A stretch of DNA of 64,000 nucleotides, from positions 121,328,685-121,392,684 of the forward strand of contig OX328132.1 of the NCBI GenBank assembly GCA_946811695.1, read 5' to 3'. This DNA is from Gonocerus acuteangulatus (lineage: Eukaryota > Arthropoda > Insecta > Hemiptera > Coreidae). Position numbers and translations under genes: made by a program. Below are positions 22,528 to 36,700 of this stretch, one piece after another. The notes below the pieces were generated by a model that had not been told where the DNA came from, ran no database searches, and was given only the letters and a program-made list of their open reading frames with translations. Position 1 is the stretch's first letter; the number at the start of each line of letters is the position of its first letter.

Positions 22528-24394
22528 ATTAACATCCATTACTCTCCCTCAAAACAAATGGAAATCAATTTTCTTTTACATTTTTTTGATTATTAGAACA
22601 CATTTTTTATATAAAATTACGTTAAAATTTAAATTAAAATCATATGGTACTATTAAATTATTACTTCAGCTTTAGTGAACTAACCATTATTTGAAAAACC
22701 TAAATCCAAATTTCTACTGTTAATCCTCGTCTAAATCAACTTTAGCAGCATGGAATCAAGAGAATATCTGTAAGTCGTAAAATTATTATGAAATACAAAT
22801 AGAATTTCACGAGTTCTGACGTTATTCATGAATTCCCTTCTCAATTCACTCAAAATTTTACAATTCAATCCGTAATAAGTACTCTTAAAGTATTTCAGTC
22901 GTAGCTTATAAGAGAATTATGTGACACGAGACAAAATCTCATACGTTTTGGTTGTTTTGTCCATTTATTACTGGTTGAAGAAAAAATGATAACTGATTTT
23001 GATAGATACCATCTTTTGAGCTTCTATAATTTCCAGCGAAATCCTACTGAACGTCTACGTATTCAGCTTGCATATGCAGAGTTAGATCTACGGGTTTCCA
23101 AAATAACGCTCTTTTAAATATAGATAAAAATAAGAAAATATGAGGAATTTAATTCATTTCAGGCAATTTCATACTAAAAAAATATTTTCATGTTTTCCAG
23201 GGTACCGTAATCGGTATTAGCGGATAATACAGTAATTACAGGGCTGTAGGCGCCATTGTTAAATCTTTTTAACAGTTAATAGTTATTATTATTCCTTATG
23301 AACAATTACGCAAAAAAAAACATAAATAATTCCCCCGAATTTACTTGTCTGAGCTTTCTAATTCTTTCCGATGTGGTAATTAGAAGCCGTGGCAGATATA
23401 CAACAGAGCGTGATTGGTAAAAAAATAACAGTAAATATAAAAAGCTTCCATTTTCCAATCCACGGACCTTATACAGGTAATTTCTCCTTTCCTTATATGA
23501 AAATAAACATTTGATTATGAACCTATTGAAGCAAAAGTGACTTATACCTCTTTGGGCTTAACACTTTAAGTGCGGCTGCAGTTTGGCCATAGTTAAGGTT
23601 AACTGCGGTGCATGCCCCCGGACGCATGCACCGAAGTTAACGTGTTAAAGAAAGGAATTGACTAATTATTTTTCTTTATCCTAGAAGATATGGGGGATTT
23701 CTTCTTTTATTATTTTCGTATTACAAAAAAATATTTGCGGAACTCTAATCCTATGGAAATAGGTTATGATATAAGCTATCAGCGTGATAAAATATCACCT
23801 CTTTTGATTCTATCTAAATTTCCATTAAACGTTTTTTAACTACAATTTAATTCGATTTCGCATATAGAAGCAATTAAGGATGAAAAGTGAAGCTGATTAC
23901 ATCATAGATGTTAATCGGAAAGAAAACGTTGATTTCTTCGTTTTTATTTCAAAAAACCGCTCAAATGTAATTGCTAAAAGCCAACTAGATATCTTCGAAA
24001 TATTTCTGTCAGATCTCAGACCCCACCAATTTCTCTCCAAAAATCCCTTCAACCGCCAAAAGTAGGAAAAATTTCACAAAATAAATAGAAATTAACATTA
24101 ACACTCCTTTAACCAGCACAATCTGCCGACTCGAACCCTGTTTAATGGGCAACATTCTCTTAACAAATATCGTTGCGGTGACGGCTTTTCATAAAACGTA
24201 TTGGGTTCTTCAGATATTATGATAAATATCTCGAAAACGGTCCATTTGAAGCTTCAAGTTTCTTATTTGTTCGACAGGAAGGATCTCTTCTTGTTAATTT
24301 GGTCAAATTCAAAAGCCTGAAATTGATCTAGAAGTAATTGAAACTATACAAAAAACAAAAACGAGATTGTTCTTCGTTTCAGTCATCTCTCAGT
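22528..24394. repeat. Monomer 12 (mosaic, type A)
   Basis: 1,867 bp. Up to about 22760 it matches monomer 5. From about 22765 to 23640 it switches to a monomer-3-like sequence, then back to monomer 5. An extra base near 23952 leaves a 61-codon plus-strand frame open at 23880-24065, which other copies do not keep open. Confidence 0.88.
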
Positions 24395-26259
24395 ATTAAG
24401 AACCATTACTCTCCCACAAAACAAAAGGAAATTAATTTTCTTTTACATTTTTTCGATTATTAGAACATATTTTTTATATAAGCTTATGTTAAAATTTAAA
24501 TTAAAATCATATGGTACTATTAAATTATTACTTCATCTTTAGTGAACTAAGCATTATTTGAAAACCTAAATCCAAATTTCTACTGTTAATCCTCGTCTAA
24601 ATCAACTTTAGCAGCATGGAATCAAGAGAATATCCGTAAGTCCTAAAATTATTATGAAATACAAATAGAATTTCTCGAGTTCTGACGTTATTCATGAATT
24701 CCCTTCTCAATTCAATCTAAATTTTACAATTCAATCCGTAATAAGTATTCTTAAAGTATTTCAGTCGAAGCTTATAAGAGAATTATGTGACACGAGACAA
24801 AATCTCATACGTTTTGGTTGTTTTGTCCATTTATTACTGGTTGAAGAAAAAATGATAACTGATTTTGATAGATACCATCTTTTGAGCTTCTATAATTTCC
24901 AGCATAATCCTACTGAAGGTCTACGTATTCAGCTAGCATATGCAGAGTTAGATCTACGGGTTTCCAAAATAACGCTCTTTTAAATATAGATAAAAATAAG
25001 AAAATATGAGGAATTTAATTCATTTCAGGCAATTTCATACTAAAAAAATATTTTCATGTTTTCCAGGGTACCGTAATCGGTATTAGTGGATAATACAGTA
25101 ATTACAGGGCTGTAGGCGCCATTGTTAAATCTTATTAATAGTTAATAGATATTATTATTCCTTATGAACAATTACACAGAAAAAAACATAAATAATTCCC
25201 CCGAATTTACTTGTCTGAGCTTTCTAATTCTTTCCGATGTGGTAATTAGAAGCCGTGGCAGATATACAACAGAGCGTGATTGGTAAAAAAATAACAGTAA
25301 ATATAAAAACTTTCCATTTTTCAATCCACGGACCATATACAGGTAATTTCTCCTTTTCTAATATTAATATAAACATTTGATTATGAACCTCTTTAAGTGA
25401 AAGAGACTTATACATCTTTGGGCTTAACACTTTAAGTGCGGCTGCAGTTTGGCCATAGTTAAGGTTAACTGCGGTGCATACCCCCGGACGCATGCACCGA
25501 AGTTAACGCGTTAAAGAACGGAATTGACTAATTATTTTTCTGTATCCTAGAAGATATGGGGGATTTCTTCTTTTATTATTTTCGTATTACAAAAAAATAC
25601 TTGCGGAACTCTAATCCTATGGAAATAGGTTATGATATAAGCTATCAGCGTGATAAAATATCACCTCTTTTGATTCTATCTAAATTTCCATTAAACGTTT
25701 TTTAACTACAATTTAATTCGATTTCGCATATAGAAGCAATTAAGGATGAAAAGTGAAGCTGATTACATCATAGATGTTAATCGGAAAGAAAACGTTGATT
25801 TCTTCGTTTTTATTTCAAAAATCGCTCAAATGTAATTGCTGAAAGCCAACTAGATATCTTCGAAATAGTTCTATTAAATCTCAGACCCCACCAATTTCTC
25901 TCCAGAAATCCCTTCAACCGCCAAAAGTAGGAAACATTTCACAAAATAAATAGAAATTAACATTAACACTCCTTTAACCAGCACAATCTGCCGACTCGAA
26001 CCCTGTTTAATGGGCAACATTCTCTTAACAAATATCGTTGCGGTGACGGCTTTTCATAAAACGTATTGGGTTCTTCAGATATTATGATAAATATCTCGAA
26101 AACGGTCCATTTGAAGCTTCAAGTTTCTTATTTGTTCGACAGGAAGGATCTCTTCTTGTCAATTTGGTCAAATTCAAAAGCCTGAAATTGATCTAGAAGT
26201 AATTGAAACTATACAAAAAACAAAAACGAGATTGTTCTTTGTTTCAGTCATCTCTCAGT
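24395..26259. repeat. Monomer 13 (type A)
   Basis: 1,865 bp. Variants GTGCATACCCCC and TTAACGCGTTAAAG at the inverted repeat are shared only with monomer 15. Start variant is AAGAACCATTACTCTCCCAC. Confidence 0.9.
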
Positions 26260-28125
26260 ATTAAGATCCATTACTCTCCCTCAAAACAAAAGGAAATAAA
26301 TTTTCTTTTACATTTTTTCGATTATTAGAACACATTTTTTATATAAGCTTATGTTAAAATTTAAATTAAAATCATATGGTACTATTAAGTTATTACTTCA
26401 TCTTTAGTGAACTAACCATTATTTGAAAACCTTAATCCAAATTTCTACTGTTAATCCTTGTCTAAATAAACTTTAGCAGCATGGAATTAAGAGAATATCC
26501 GTAAGTCCTAAAATTATTATGAAATACAAATAGAATTTCTCGAGTTCTGACGTTATTCATGAATTCCCTTCTCAATTCAATCGAAATGTTACAATTCAAT
26601 CCGTAATAAGTACTCTTAAAGTATTTCAGTCGTAGCTTATAAGAAAATTATGTGACACGAGACAAAATCTCATACGTTTTGGTTGTTTTGTCCATTTATT
26701 ACTGGTTTAAGAAAAAATGATAACTGATTTTGATAGATACCATCTTTAGAGCTTCTATAATTTCCAGCGTAATCCTACTGAAGGTCTACGTATTCAGCTA
26801 GCATATGCAGAGTTATATCTACGGGTTTCCAAAAGAACGCTCTTTTAAATATAGATAAAAATAAGAAAATATGAGGAATTTAATTCATTTCAGGCAATTT
26901 CATACTAAAAAAATATTTTCATGTTTTCCAGGGTACCGTAATCGGTATTAGCGGATAATACAGTAATTACAGGGCTGTAGGCGCCATTGTTAAATCTTAT
27001 TAATAGTTAATAGATATTATTATTCCTTATGAACAATTACGCAGAAAAAAACATAAATAATTCCCCCGAATTTACTTGTCTGAGCTTTCTAATTCTTTCC
27101 GATGTGGTAATTAGAAGCCGTGGCAGATATACAACAGAGCGTGATTGGTAAAAAAATAACAGTAAATATAAAAACTTTCCATTTTTTCAATCCACGGACC
27201 ATATACAGGTAATTTCTCCTTTTCTAATATTAATATAAACATTTGATTATGAACCTCTTTAAGTGAAAGAGACTTAGACATCTTTGGGCTTAACACTTTA
27301 AGTGCGGCTGCAGTTTGGCCATAGTTAAGGTTAACTGCGGTGCATGCCCCCGGACGCATGCACCGAAGTTAACGTGTTAAAGAACGGAATTGACTAATTA
27401 TTTTTCTGTATCCTAGAAGATATGGGGGATTTCTTCTTTTATTATTTTCGTATTACAAAAAAATACTTGCGGAACTCTAATCCTATGGAAATAGGTTATG
27501 ATATAAGCTATCAGCGTGATAAAATATCACCTCTTTTGATTCTATCTAAATTTCCATTAAACGTTTTTTAACTACAATTTAATTCGATTTCGCATATAGA
27601 AGCAATTAAGGATGAAAAGTGAAGCTGATTACATCATAGATGTTAATCGGAAAGAAAACGTTGATTTCTTCGTTTTTATTTCAAAAATCGCTCAAATGTA
27701 ATTGCTAAAAGCGAACTAGATATCTTCGAAATATTTCTGTCAGATCTCAGACCCCACCAATTTCTCTCCAAAAATCCCTTCAACCACCAAAAGTAGGAAA
27801 ATTTTCACAAAATAAATAGAAATTAACATTAACACTTCTTTAACCAGCACAATCTGCTGACTCGAACACTGTTTAATGGGCAACATATGCTTAACAAATA
27901 CCGTTGCGGTGACGGCTTTTCATAAAACGTATTGGGTTCTTCAGATATTATGATAAATATCTCGAAAACGGTCCATTTGAAGCTTCAAGTTTCTTATTTG
28001 TTCGACAGGAAGGATCTCTTCTTGTTAATTTGGTCAAATTCAAAAGCCTGAAATTGATCTAGAAGTAATTGAAACTATACAAAAAACAAAAACGAGATTG
28101 TTCTTCGTTTCAGTCATCTCTCAGT
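26260..28125. repeat. Monomer 14 (type A)
   Basis: 1,866 bp. Variants GAATTAAGAG, ATCTTTAGAG, GAGTTATATC, CCATTTTTTC and CTTAGACATC are shared with monomer 16. Confidence 0.9.
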
Positions 28126-29990
28126 ATTAAGAACCATTACTCTCCCACAAAACAAAAGGAAATTAATTTTCTTTTACATTTTTTCGATTATTAGAACATA
28201 TTTTTTATATAAGCTTATGTTAAAATTTAAATTAAAATCATATGGTACTATTAAATTATTACTTCATCTTTAGTGAACTAAGCATTATTTGAAAACCTAA
28301 ATCCAAATTTCTACTGTTAATCCTCGTCTAAATCAACTTTAGCAGCATGGAATCAAGAGAATATCCGTAAGTCCTAAAATTATTATGAAATACAAATAGA
28401 ATTTCTCGAGTTCTGACGTTATTCATGAATTCCCTTCTCAATTCAATCTAAATTTTACAATTCAATCCGTAATAAGTACTCTTAAAGTATTTCAGTCGAA
28501 GCTTATAAGAGAATTATGTGACACGAGACAAAATCTCATACGTTTTGGTTGTTTTGTCCATTTATTACTGGTTGAAGAAAAAATGATAACTGATTTTGAT
28601 AGATACCATCTTTTGAGCTTCTATAATTTCCAGCATAATCCTACTGAAGGTCTACGTATTCAGCTAGCATATGCAGAGTTAGATCTACGGGTTTCCAAAA
28701 TAACGCTCTTTTAAATATAGATAAAAATAAGAAAATATGAGGAATTTAATTCATTTCAGGCAATTTCATACTAAAAAAATATTTTCATGTTTTCCAGGGT
28801 ACCGTAATCGGTATTAGTGGATAATACAGTAATTACAGGGCTGTAGGCGCCATTGTTAAATCTTATTAATAGTTAATAGATATTATTATTCCTTATGAAC
28901 AATTACACAGAAAAAAACATAAATAATTCCCCCGAATTTACTTGTCTGAGCTTTCTAATTCTTTCCGATGTGGTAATTAGAAGCCGTGGCAGATATACAA
29001 CAGAGCGTGATTGGTAAAAAAATAACAGTAAATATAAAAACTTTCCATTTTTCAATCCACGGACCATATACAGGTAATTTCTCCTTTTCTAATATTAATA
29101 TAAACATTTGATTATGAACCTCTTTAAGTGAAAGAGACTTATACATCTTTGGGCTTAACACTTTAAGTGCGGCTGCAGTTTGGCCATAGTTAAGGTTAAC
29201 TGCGGTGCATACCCCCGGACGCATGCACCGAAGTTAACGCGTTAAAGAACGGAATTGACTAATTATTTTTCTGTATCCTAGAAGATATGGGGGATTTCTT
29301 CTTTTATTATTTTCGTATTACAAAAAAATACTTGCGGAACTCTAATCCTATGGAAATAGGTTATGATATAAGCTATCAGCGTGATAAAATATCACCTCTT
29401 TTGATTCTATCTAAATTTCCATTAAACGTTTTTTAACTACAATTTAATTCGATTTCGCATATAGAAGCAATTAAGGATGAAAAGTGAAGCTGATTACATC
29501 ATAGATGTTAATCGGAAAGAAAACGTTGATTTCTTCGTTTTTATTTCAAAAATCGCTCAAATGTAATTGCTGAAAGCCAACTAGATATCTTCGAAATAGT
29601 TCTATTAAATCTCAGACCCCACCAATTTCTCTCCAGAAATCCCTTCAACCGCCAAAAGTAGGAAACATTTCACAAAATAAATAGAAATTAACATTAACAC
29701 TCCTTTAACCAGCACAATCTGCCGACTCGAACCCTGTTTAATGGGCAACATTCTCTTAACAAATATCATTGCGGTGACGGCTTTTCATAAAACGTATTGG
29801 GTTCTTCAGATATTATGATAAATATCTCGAAAACGGTCCATTTGAAGCTTCAAGTTTCTTATTTGTTCGACAGGAAGGATCTCTTCTTGTCAATTTGGTC
29901 AAATTCAAAAGCCTGAAATTGATCTAGAAGTAATTGAAACTATACAAAAAACAAAAACGAGATTGTTCTTTGTTTCAGTCATCTCTCAGT
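28126..29990. repeat. Monomer 15 (type A)
   Basis: 1,865 bp, a near copy of monomer 13. Differences seen by eye are GTACTC at about 28486 (GTATTC in monomer 13) and ATCATTGC near 29766. Confidence 0.9.
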
Positions 29991-31856
29991 ATTAAGATCC
30001 ATTACTCTCCCTCAAAACAAAAGGAAATAAATTTTCTTTTACATTTTTTCGATTATTAGAACACATTTTTTATATAAGCTTATGTTAAAATTTAAATTAA
30101 AATCATATGGTACTATTAAGTTATTACTTCATCTTTAGTGAACTAACCATTATTTGAAAACCTTAATCCAAATTTCTACTGTTAATCCTTGTCTAAATAA
30201 ACTTTAGCAGCATGGAATTAAGAGAATATCCGTAAGTCCTAAAATTATTATGAAATACAAATAGAATTTCTCGAGTTCTGACGTTATTCATGAATTCCCT
30301 TCTCAATTCAATCGAAATGTTACAATTCAATCCGTAATAAGTACTCTTAAAGTATTTCAGTCGTAGCTTATAAGAAAATTATGTGACACGAGACAAAATC
30401 TCATACGTTTTGGTTGTTTTGTCCATTTATTACTGGTTTAAGAAAAAATGATAACTGATTTTGATAGATACCATCTTTAGAGCTTCTATAATTTCCAGCG
30501 TAATCCTACTGAAGGTCTACGTATTCAGCTAGCATATGCAGAGTTATATCTACGGGTTTCCAAAAGAACGCTCTTTTAAATATAGATAAAAATAAGAAAA
30601 TATGAGGAATTTAATTCATTTCAGGCAATTTCATACTAAAAAAATATTTTCATGTTTTCCAGGGTACCGTAATCGGTATTAGCGGATAATACAGTAATTA
30701 CAGGGCTGTAGGCGCCATTGTTAAATCTTATTAATAGTTAATAGATATTATTATTCCTTATGAACAATTACGCAGAAAAAAACATAAATAATTCCCCCGA
30801 ATTTACTTGTCTGAGCTTTCTAATTCTTTCCGATGTGGTAATTAGAAGCCGTGGCAGATATACAACAGAGCGTGATTGGTAAAAAAATAACAGTAAATAT
30901 AAAAACTTTCCATTTTTTCAATCCACGGACCATATACAGGTAATTTCTCCTTTTCTAATATTAATATAAACATTTGATTATGAACCTCTTTAAGTGAAAG
31001 AGACTTAGACATCTTTGGGCTTAACACTTTAAGTGCGGCTGCAGTTTGGCCATAGTTAAGGTTAACTGCGGTGCATGCCCCCGGACGCATGCACCGAAGT
31101 TAACGTGTTAAAGAACGGAATTGACTAATTATTTTTCTGTATCCTAGAAGATATGGGGGATTTCTTCTTTTATTATTTTCGTATTACAAAAAAATACTTG
31201 CGGAACTCTAATCCTATGGAAATAGGTTATGATATAAGCTATCAGCGTGATAAAATATCACCTCTTTTGATTCTATCTAAATTTCCATTAAACGTTTTTT
31301 AACTACAATTTAATTCGATTTCGCATATAGAAGCAATTAAGGATGAAAAGTGAAGCTGATTACATCATAGATGTTAATCGGAAAGAAAACGTTGATTTCT
31401 TCGTTTTTATTTCAAAAATCGCTCAAATGTAATTGCTAAAAGCGAACTAGATATCTTCGAAATATTTCTGTCAGATCTCAGACCCCACCAATTTCTCTCC
31501 AAAAATCCCTTCAACCACCAAAAGTAGGAAAAATTTCACAAAATAAATAGAAATTAACATTAACACTTCTTTAACCAGCACAATCTGCTGACTCGAACAC
31601 TGTTTAATGGGCAACATATGCTTAACAAATACCGTTGCGGTGACGGCTTTTCATAAAACGTATTGGGTTCTTCGGATATTATGTTAAATATCTCGAAAAC
31701 GGTCCATTTGAAACTTCAAGTTTCTTATTTGTTCGACGGGAAGGATCTTTTCTTGTCAATTTAATCAAATTCAAAAGCCTGAAACTGATCTAGAAGTAAT
31801 TGTAACTATACAAAAAACAAAAACGAGATTGTTCTTCGTTTCAGTCATCTCTCAGT
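29991..31856. repeat. Monomer 16 (type A)
   Basis: 1,866 bp, a near copy of monomer 14 until about 31670. There it leaves the duplicated unit (TTCGGATATT replaces TTCAGATATT). Confidence 0.9.
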
Positions 31857-33720
31857 ATTAAGATTCATTACTTCCCTCAAAACAAAAGGAAATTAATTTT
31901 CTTTTACATTTTTTCGATTATTAGAACATATTTTTTATATAAGCTTATGTTAAAATTTAAATTAAAATCATATGGTACTATTAAATTATTACTTCATCTT
32001 TAGTGAACTAACCATTATTTGAAAACCTAAATCCAAATTTCTACTGTTAATCCTCGTCTAAATCAACTTTAGCAGCATGGAATCAAGAGAATATCCGTAA
32101 GTCCTAAAATTATTATGAAATACAAATAGAATTTCTCGAGTTCTGACGTTATTCATGAATTCCCTTCTCAATTCAATCTAAATTTTACAATTCAATCCGT
32201 AATAAGTACTCTTAAAGTATTTCAGTCGAAGCTTATAAGAGAATTATGTGACACGAGACAAAATCTCATACGTTTTGGTTGTTTTGTCCATTTATTACTG
32301 GTTGAAGAAAAAATGATAACTGATTTTGATAGATACCATCTTTTGAGCTTCTATAATTTCCAGCGTAATCCTACTGAAGGTCTACGTATTCAGCTAGCAT
32401 ATGCAGAGTTAGATCTACGGGTTTCCAAAATAACGCTCTTTTAAATATAGATAAAAATAAGAAAATATGAGGAATTTAATTCATTTCAGGCAATTTCATA
32501 CTAAAAAAATATTTTCATGTTTTCCAGGGTACCGTAATCGGTATTAGCGGATAATACAGTAATTACAGGGCTGTAGGCGCCATTGTTAAATCTTTTTAAT
32601 AGTTAATAGATATTATTATTCCTTATGAACAATTACGCAGAAAAAAACATAAATAATTCCCCCGAATTTACTTGTCTGAGCTTTCTAATTCTTTCCGATG
32701 TGGTAATTAGAAGCCGTGGCAGATATACAACAGAGCGTGATTGGTAAAAAAATAACAGTAAATATAAAAAGCTTCCATTTTCCAAACCACGGACCTTATA
32801 CAGGTAATTTCTCCTTTCCTTATATGAATATAAACATTTGATTATGAACCTCTTGAAGCGAAAGTGACTTATACATCTTTGGGCTTAACACTTTAAGTGC
32901 GGCTGCAGTTTGGCCATACTTAAGGTTAACTGCGGTGCATGCCCCCGGACACATGCACCGAAGTTAACGTGTTAAAGAACGGAATTGACTAATTATTTTT
33001 CTGTATCCTTGAAGATATGGGGGACTTCTTCTTTTATTATTTTCGTATTACCAAAAAATACTTGCGGAACTCTAATCCTATGGAAATAGGTTATGATATA
33101 AGCTATCAGCGTGATAAAATATCTCCTCTTTTGATTCTATCTGAATTTCCATTAATCGTTTTTTAACTACGATTTAATTCGATTTAGCATATAGAAGCAA
33201 TTAAGGATGAAAAGTGAAGCTGATTACAACATAGATGTTAATCGGAAAGAAAACGTTGATTTCTTCGTTTGAATTTCAAAAATCGCTGAAATGTAATTGC
33301 TGAAAGCCAACTAGATATCTTCGAAATAGTTCTATCTGATCTCAGACCCCACCAATTTCTCTCCAGAAATCCCTTCAACCGCCAAAAGTAGGAAACATTT
33401 CACAAAATAAATAGAAATTAACATTAACACTCTTTTAACCAGCACAATCTGCCGACTCGAACCCTGTTTAATGGGCAACATTCTCTTAGCAAATATCGTT
33501 GCGGTGACGGCTTTTCATAAAACGTATTGGGTTCTTCAGATATTATGATAAATATCTCGAAAACGGTCCATTTAATGCTTCAAGTTTCTTATTTGTTCGA
33601 CAGGAAGGATCTCTTCTTGTCAATTTGGTCTAATTCAAAAGCCTGAAATTGATCTAGAAGTAATTGAAACTATACAAAAAACAAAAACGAGATTGTTCTT
33701 TGTTTCAGTCATCTCTCAGT
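31857..33720. repeat. Monomer 17 (type B)
   Basis: 1,864 bp. This is the first copy of the continuous run of type B and C monomers. From here on the inverted repeat always reads GGACACATG. Confidence 0.9.
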
Positions 33721-36700
33721 ATTAAGATCCATTACTCTCCCTCAAAACAAAAGGAAATTAATTTTCTTTTACATTTTTTCGATTATTAGAACACATTTTT
33801 TATATAAGCTTATGTTAAAATTTAAATTAAAATCATATGGTACTATTAAGTTATTACTTCATCTTTAGTGAACTAACCATTATTTGAAAACCTAAATCCA
33901 AATTTCTTCTGTTAATCCTTGTCTAAATAAACTTTAGCAGCATGGAATCAAGAGAATATCCGTAAGTCCTAAAATTATTATGAAATACAAATAGAATTTC
34001 TCGAGTTCTGACGTTATTCATGAATTCCCTTCTCAATTCAATCTAAATTTTACAATTCAATCTGTAATAAGTACTCTTAAAGTATTTCAGTCGAAGCTTA
34101 TAAGAGAATTATGTGACACGAGACAAAATCTCATACGTTTTGGTTGTTTTGTCCATTTATTACTGGTTGAAGAAAAAATGATAACTGATTTTGATAGATA
34201 CCATCTTTTGAGCTTCTATAATTTCCAGCGAAATCCTACTGAAGGTCTACGTATTCAGCTAGCATATGCAGAGTTAGATCTACGGGTTTCCAAAAGAACG
34301 CTCTTTTAAATATAGATAAAAATAAGAAAATATGAGGAATTTAATTCATTTCAGGCAATTTCATACTAAAAAAATATTTTCATGTTTTCCAGGGTACCGT
34401 AATCGGTATTAGCGGATAATACAGTAATTACAGGGCTGTAGGCGCCATTGTTAAATCTTTTTAATAGTTAATAGTTATTATTATTCCTTATGAACAATTA
34501 CGCAGAAAAAAACATAAATAATTCCCCCGAATTTACTTGTCTGAGCTTTCTAAATCTTTCCAATGTGGTAATTAGAAGCCGTGGCAGATATTCAACAGAG
34601 CGTGATTGGTAAAAAAATAACAGTAAATAAAAAAATCTTCCATTTTCCAATCCACGGACCTTATACAGGTAATTTCTCCTTTCCTTATATGAATATAAAC
34701 ATTTGATTATGAACCTATTGAAGCAAAAGTGACTTATACCTCTTTGGGCTTAACACTTTATGTGCGGCTGCAGTTTGGCCATACTTAAGGTTAACTGCGG
34801 TGCATGCCCCCGGACACATGCACCGAAGTTAACGTGTTAAAGAACGGAATTGACTAATTATTTTTCTGTATCCTAGAAGATATGGGGGACTTCTTCTTTT
34901 ATTATTTTCGTATTACCAAAAAATACTTGCGGAACTCTAATCCTATGGAAATAGGTTATGATATAAGCTATCAGCGTGATAAAATATCTCCTCTTTTGAT
35001 TCTATCTGAATTTCCATTAATCGTTTTTTAACTACAATTTAATTCGATTTAGCATATAGAAGCAATTTAGGATGAAAAGTGAAGCTGATTACAACATAGA
35101 TGTTAATCGGAAAGAAAACGTTGATTTCTTCGTTTGTATTTCAAAAATCGCTGAAATGTAAATGCTGAAAACCAACTAGAAATCTTCAAAATAGTTCTAT
35201 CAGATCTCTGACCCCACCAATTTCTCTCCAAAAATCCCTTCAACCACCAAAAGTAGGAAAAATTTCACAAAATAAATAGAAATTAACATTAACACTTCTT
35301 TAACCAGCACAATCTGCCGACTCGAACACTGTCCAAAAATTATTATGAAATACAAATAGAATTTCTCGAGTTCTGACGTTATTCATGAATTCCCTTCTCA
35401 ATTCAATCTAAATTTTACAATTCAATCTGTAATAAGTACTCTTAAAGTATTTCAGTCGAAGCTTATAAGAGAATTATGTGACACGAGACAAAATCTCATA
35501 CGTTTTGGTTGTTTTGTCCATTTATTACTGGTTGAAGAAAAAATGATAACTGATTTTGATAGATACCATCTTTTGAGCTTCTATAATTTCCAGCGAAATC
35601 CTACTGAAGGTCTACGTATTCAGCTAGCATATGCAGAGTTAGATCTACGGGTTTCCAAAAGAACGCTCTTTTAAATATAGATAAAAATAAGAAAATATGA
35701 GGAATTTAATTCATTTCAGGCAATTTCATACTAAAAAAATATTTTCATGTTTTCCAGGGTACCGTAATCGGTATTAGCGGATAATACAGTAATTACAGGG
35801 CTGTAGGCGCCATTGTTAAATCTTTTTAATAGTTAATAGTTATTATTATTCCTTATGAACAATTACGCAGAAAAAAACATAAATAATTCCCCCGAATTTA
35901 CTTGTCTGAGCTTTCTAAATCTTTCCAATGTGGTAATTAGAAGCCGTGGCAGATATACAACAGAGCGTGATTGGTAAAAAAATAACAGTAAATAAAAAAA
36001 TCTTCCATTTTCCAATCCACGGACCTTATACAGGTAATTTCTCCTTTCCTTATATGAATATAAACATTTGATTATGAACCTATTGAAGCAAAAGTGACTT
36101 ATACCTCATTGGGCTTAACACTTTATGTGCGGCTGCAGTTTGGCCATACTTAAGGTTAACTGCGGTGCATGCCCCCGGACACATGCACCGAAGTTAACGT
36201 GTTAAAGAACGGAATTGACTAATTATTTTTCTGTATCCTAGAAGATATGGGGGACTTCTTCTTTTATTATTTTCGTATTACCAAAAAATACTTGCGGAAC
36301 TCTAATCCTATGGAAATAGGTTATGATATAAGCTATCAGCGTGATAAAATATCTCCTCTTTTGATTCTATCTGAATTTCCATTAATCGTTTTTTAACTAC
36401 AATTTAATTCGATTTAGCATATAGAAGCAATTTAGGATGAAAAGTGAAGCTGATTACAACATAGATGTTAATCGGAAAGAAAACGTTGATTTCTTCGTTT
36501 GTATTTCAAAAATCGCTGAAATGTAAATGCTGAAAACCAACTAGAAATCTTCAAAATAGTTCTATCAGATCTCTGACCCCACCAATTTCTCTCCAAAAAT
36601 CCCTTCAACCACCAAAAGTAGGAAAAATTTCACAAAATAAATAGAAATTAACATTAACACTTCTTTAACCAGCACAATCTGCCGACTCGAACACTGTTCA

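Larger units (their letters stand above)
24212..31672. repeat. Tandem dimer duplication, period 3,731 bp
   Basis: Two successive A-A dimers cover about 24212-27942 and 27943-31672. The first starts where CTTCAGATATT is read at 24208-24218. The same junction recurs at 27942, and at 31673 the copy leaves the unit (CTTCGGATATT). Shared variants include GTGCATACCCCC, TTAACGCG, GAATTAAGAG, CCATTTTTTC and CTTAGACATC. I spotted three differences between the units (near 24748/28480, 26035/29767 and 27800/31530). Confidence 0.85.

Noticed and set aside
23880..24065. 61-codon plus-strand frame starting ATGAAAAGTGAAGC
   Set aside because: It stays open only because of an extra base in an A run. In other monomers the equivalent frame stops soon after the start.
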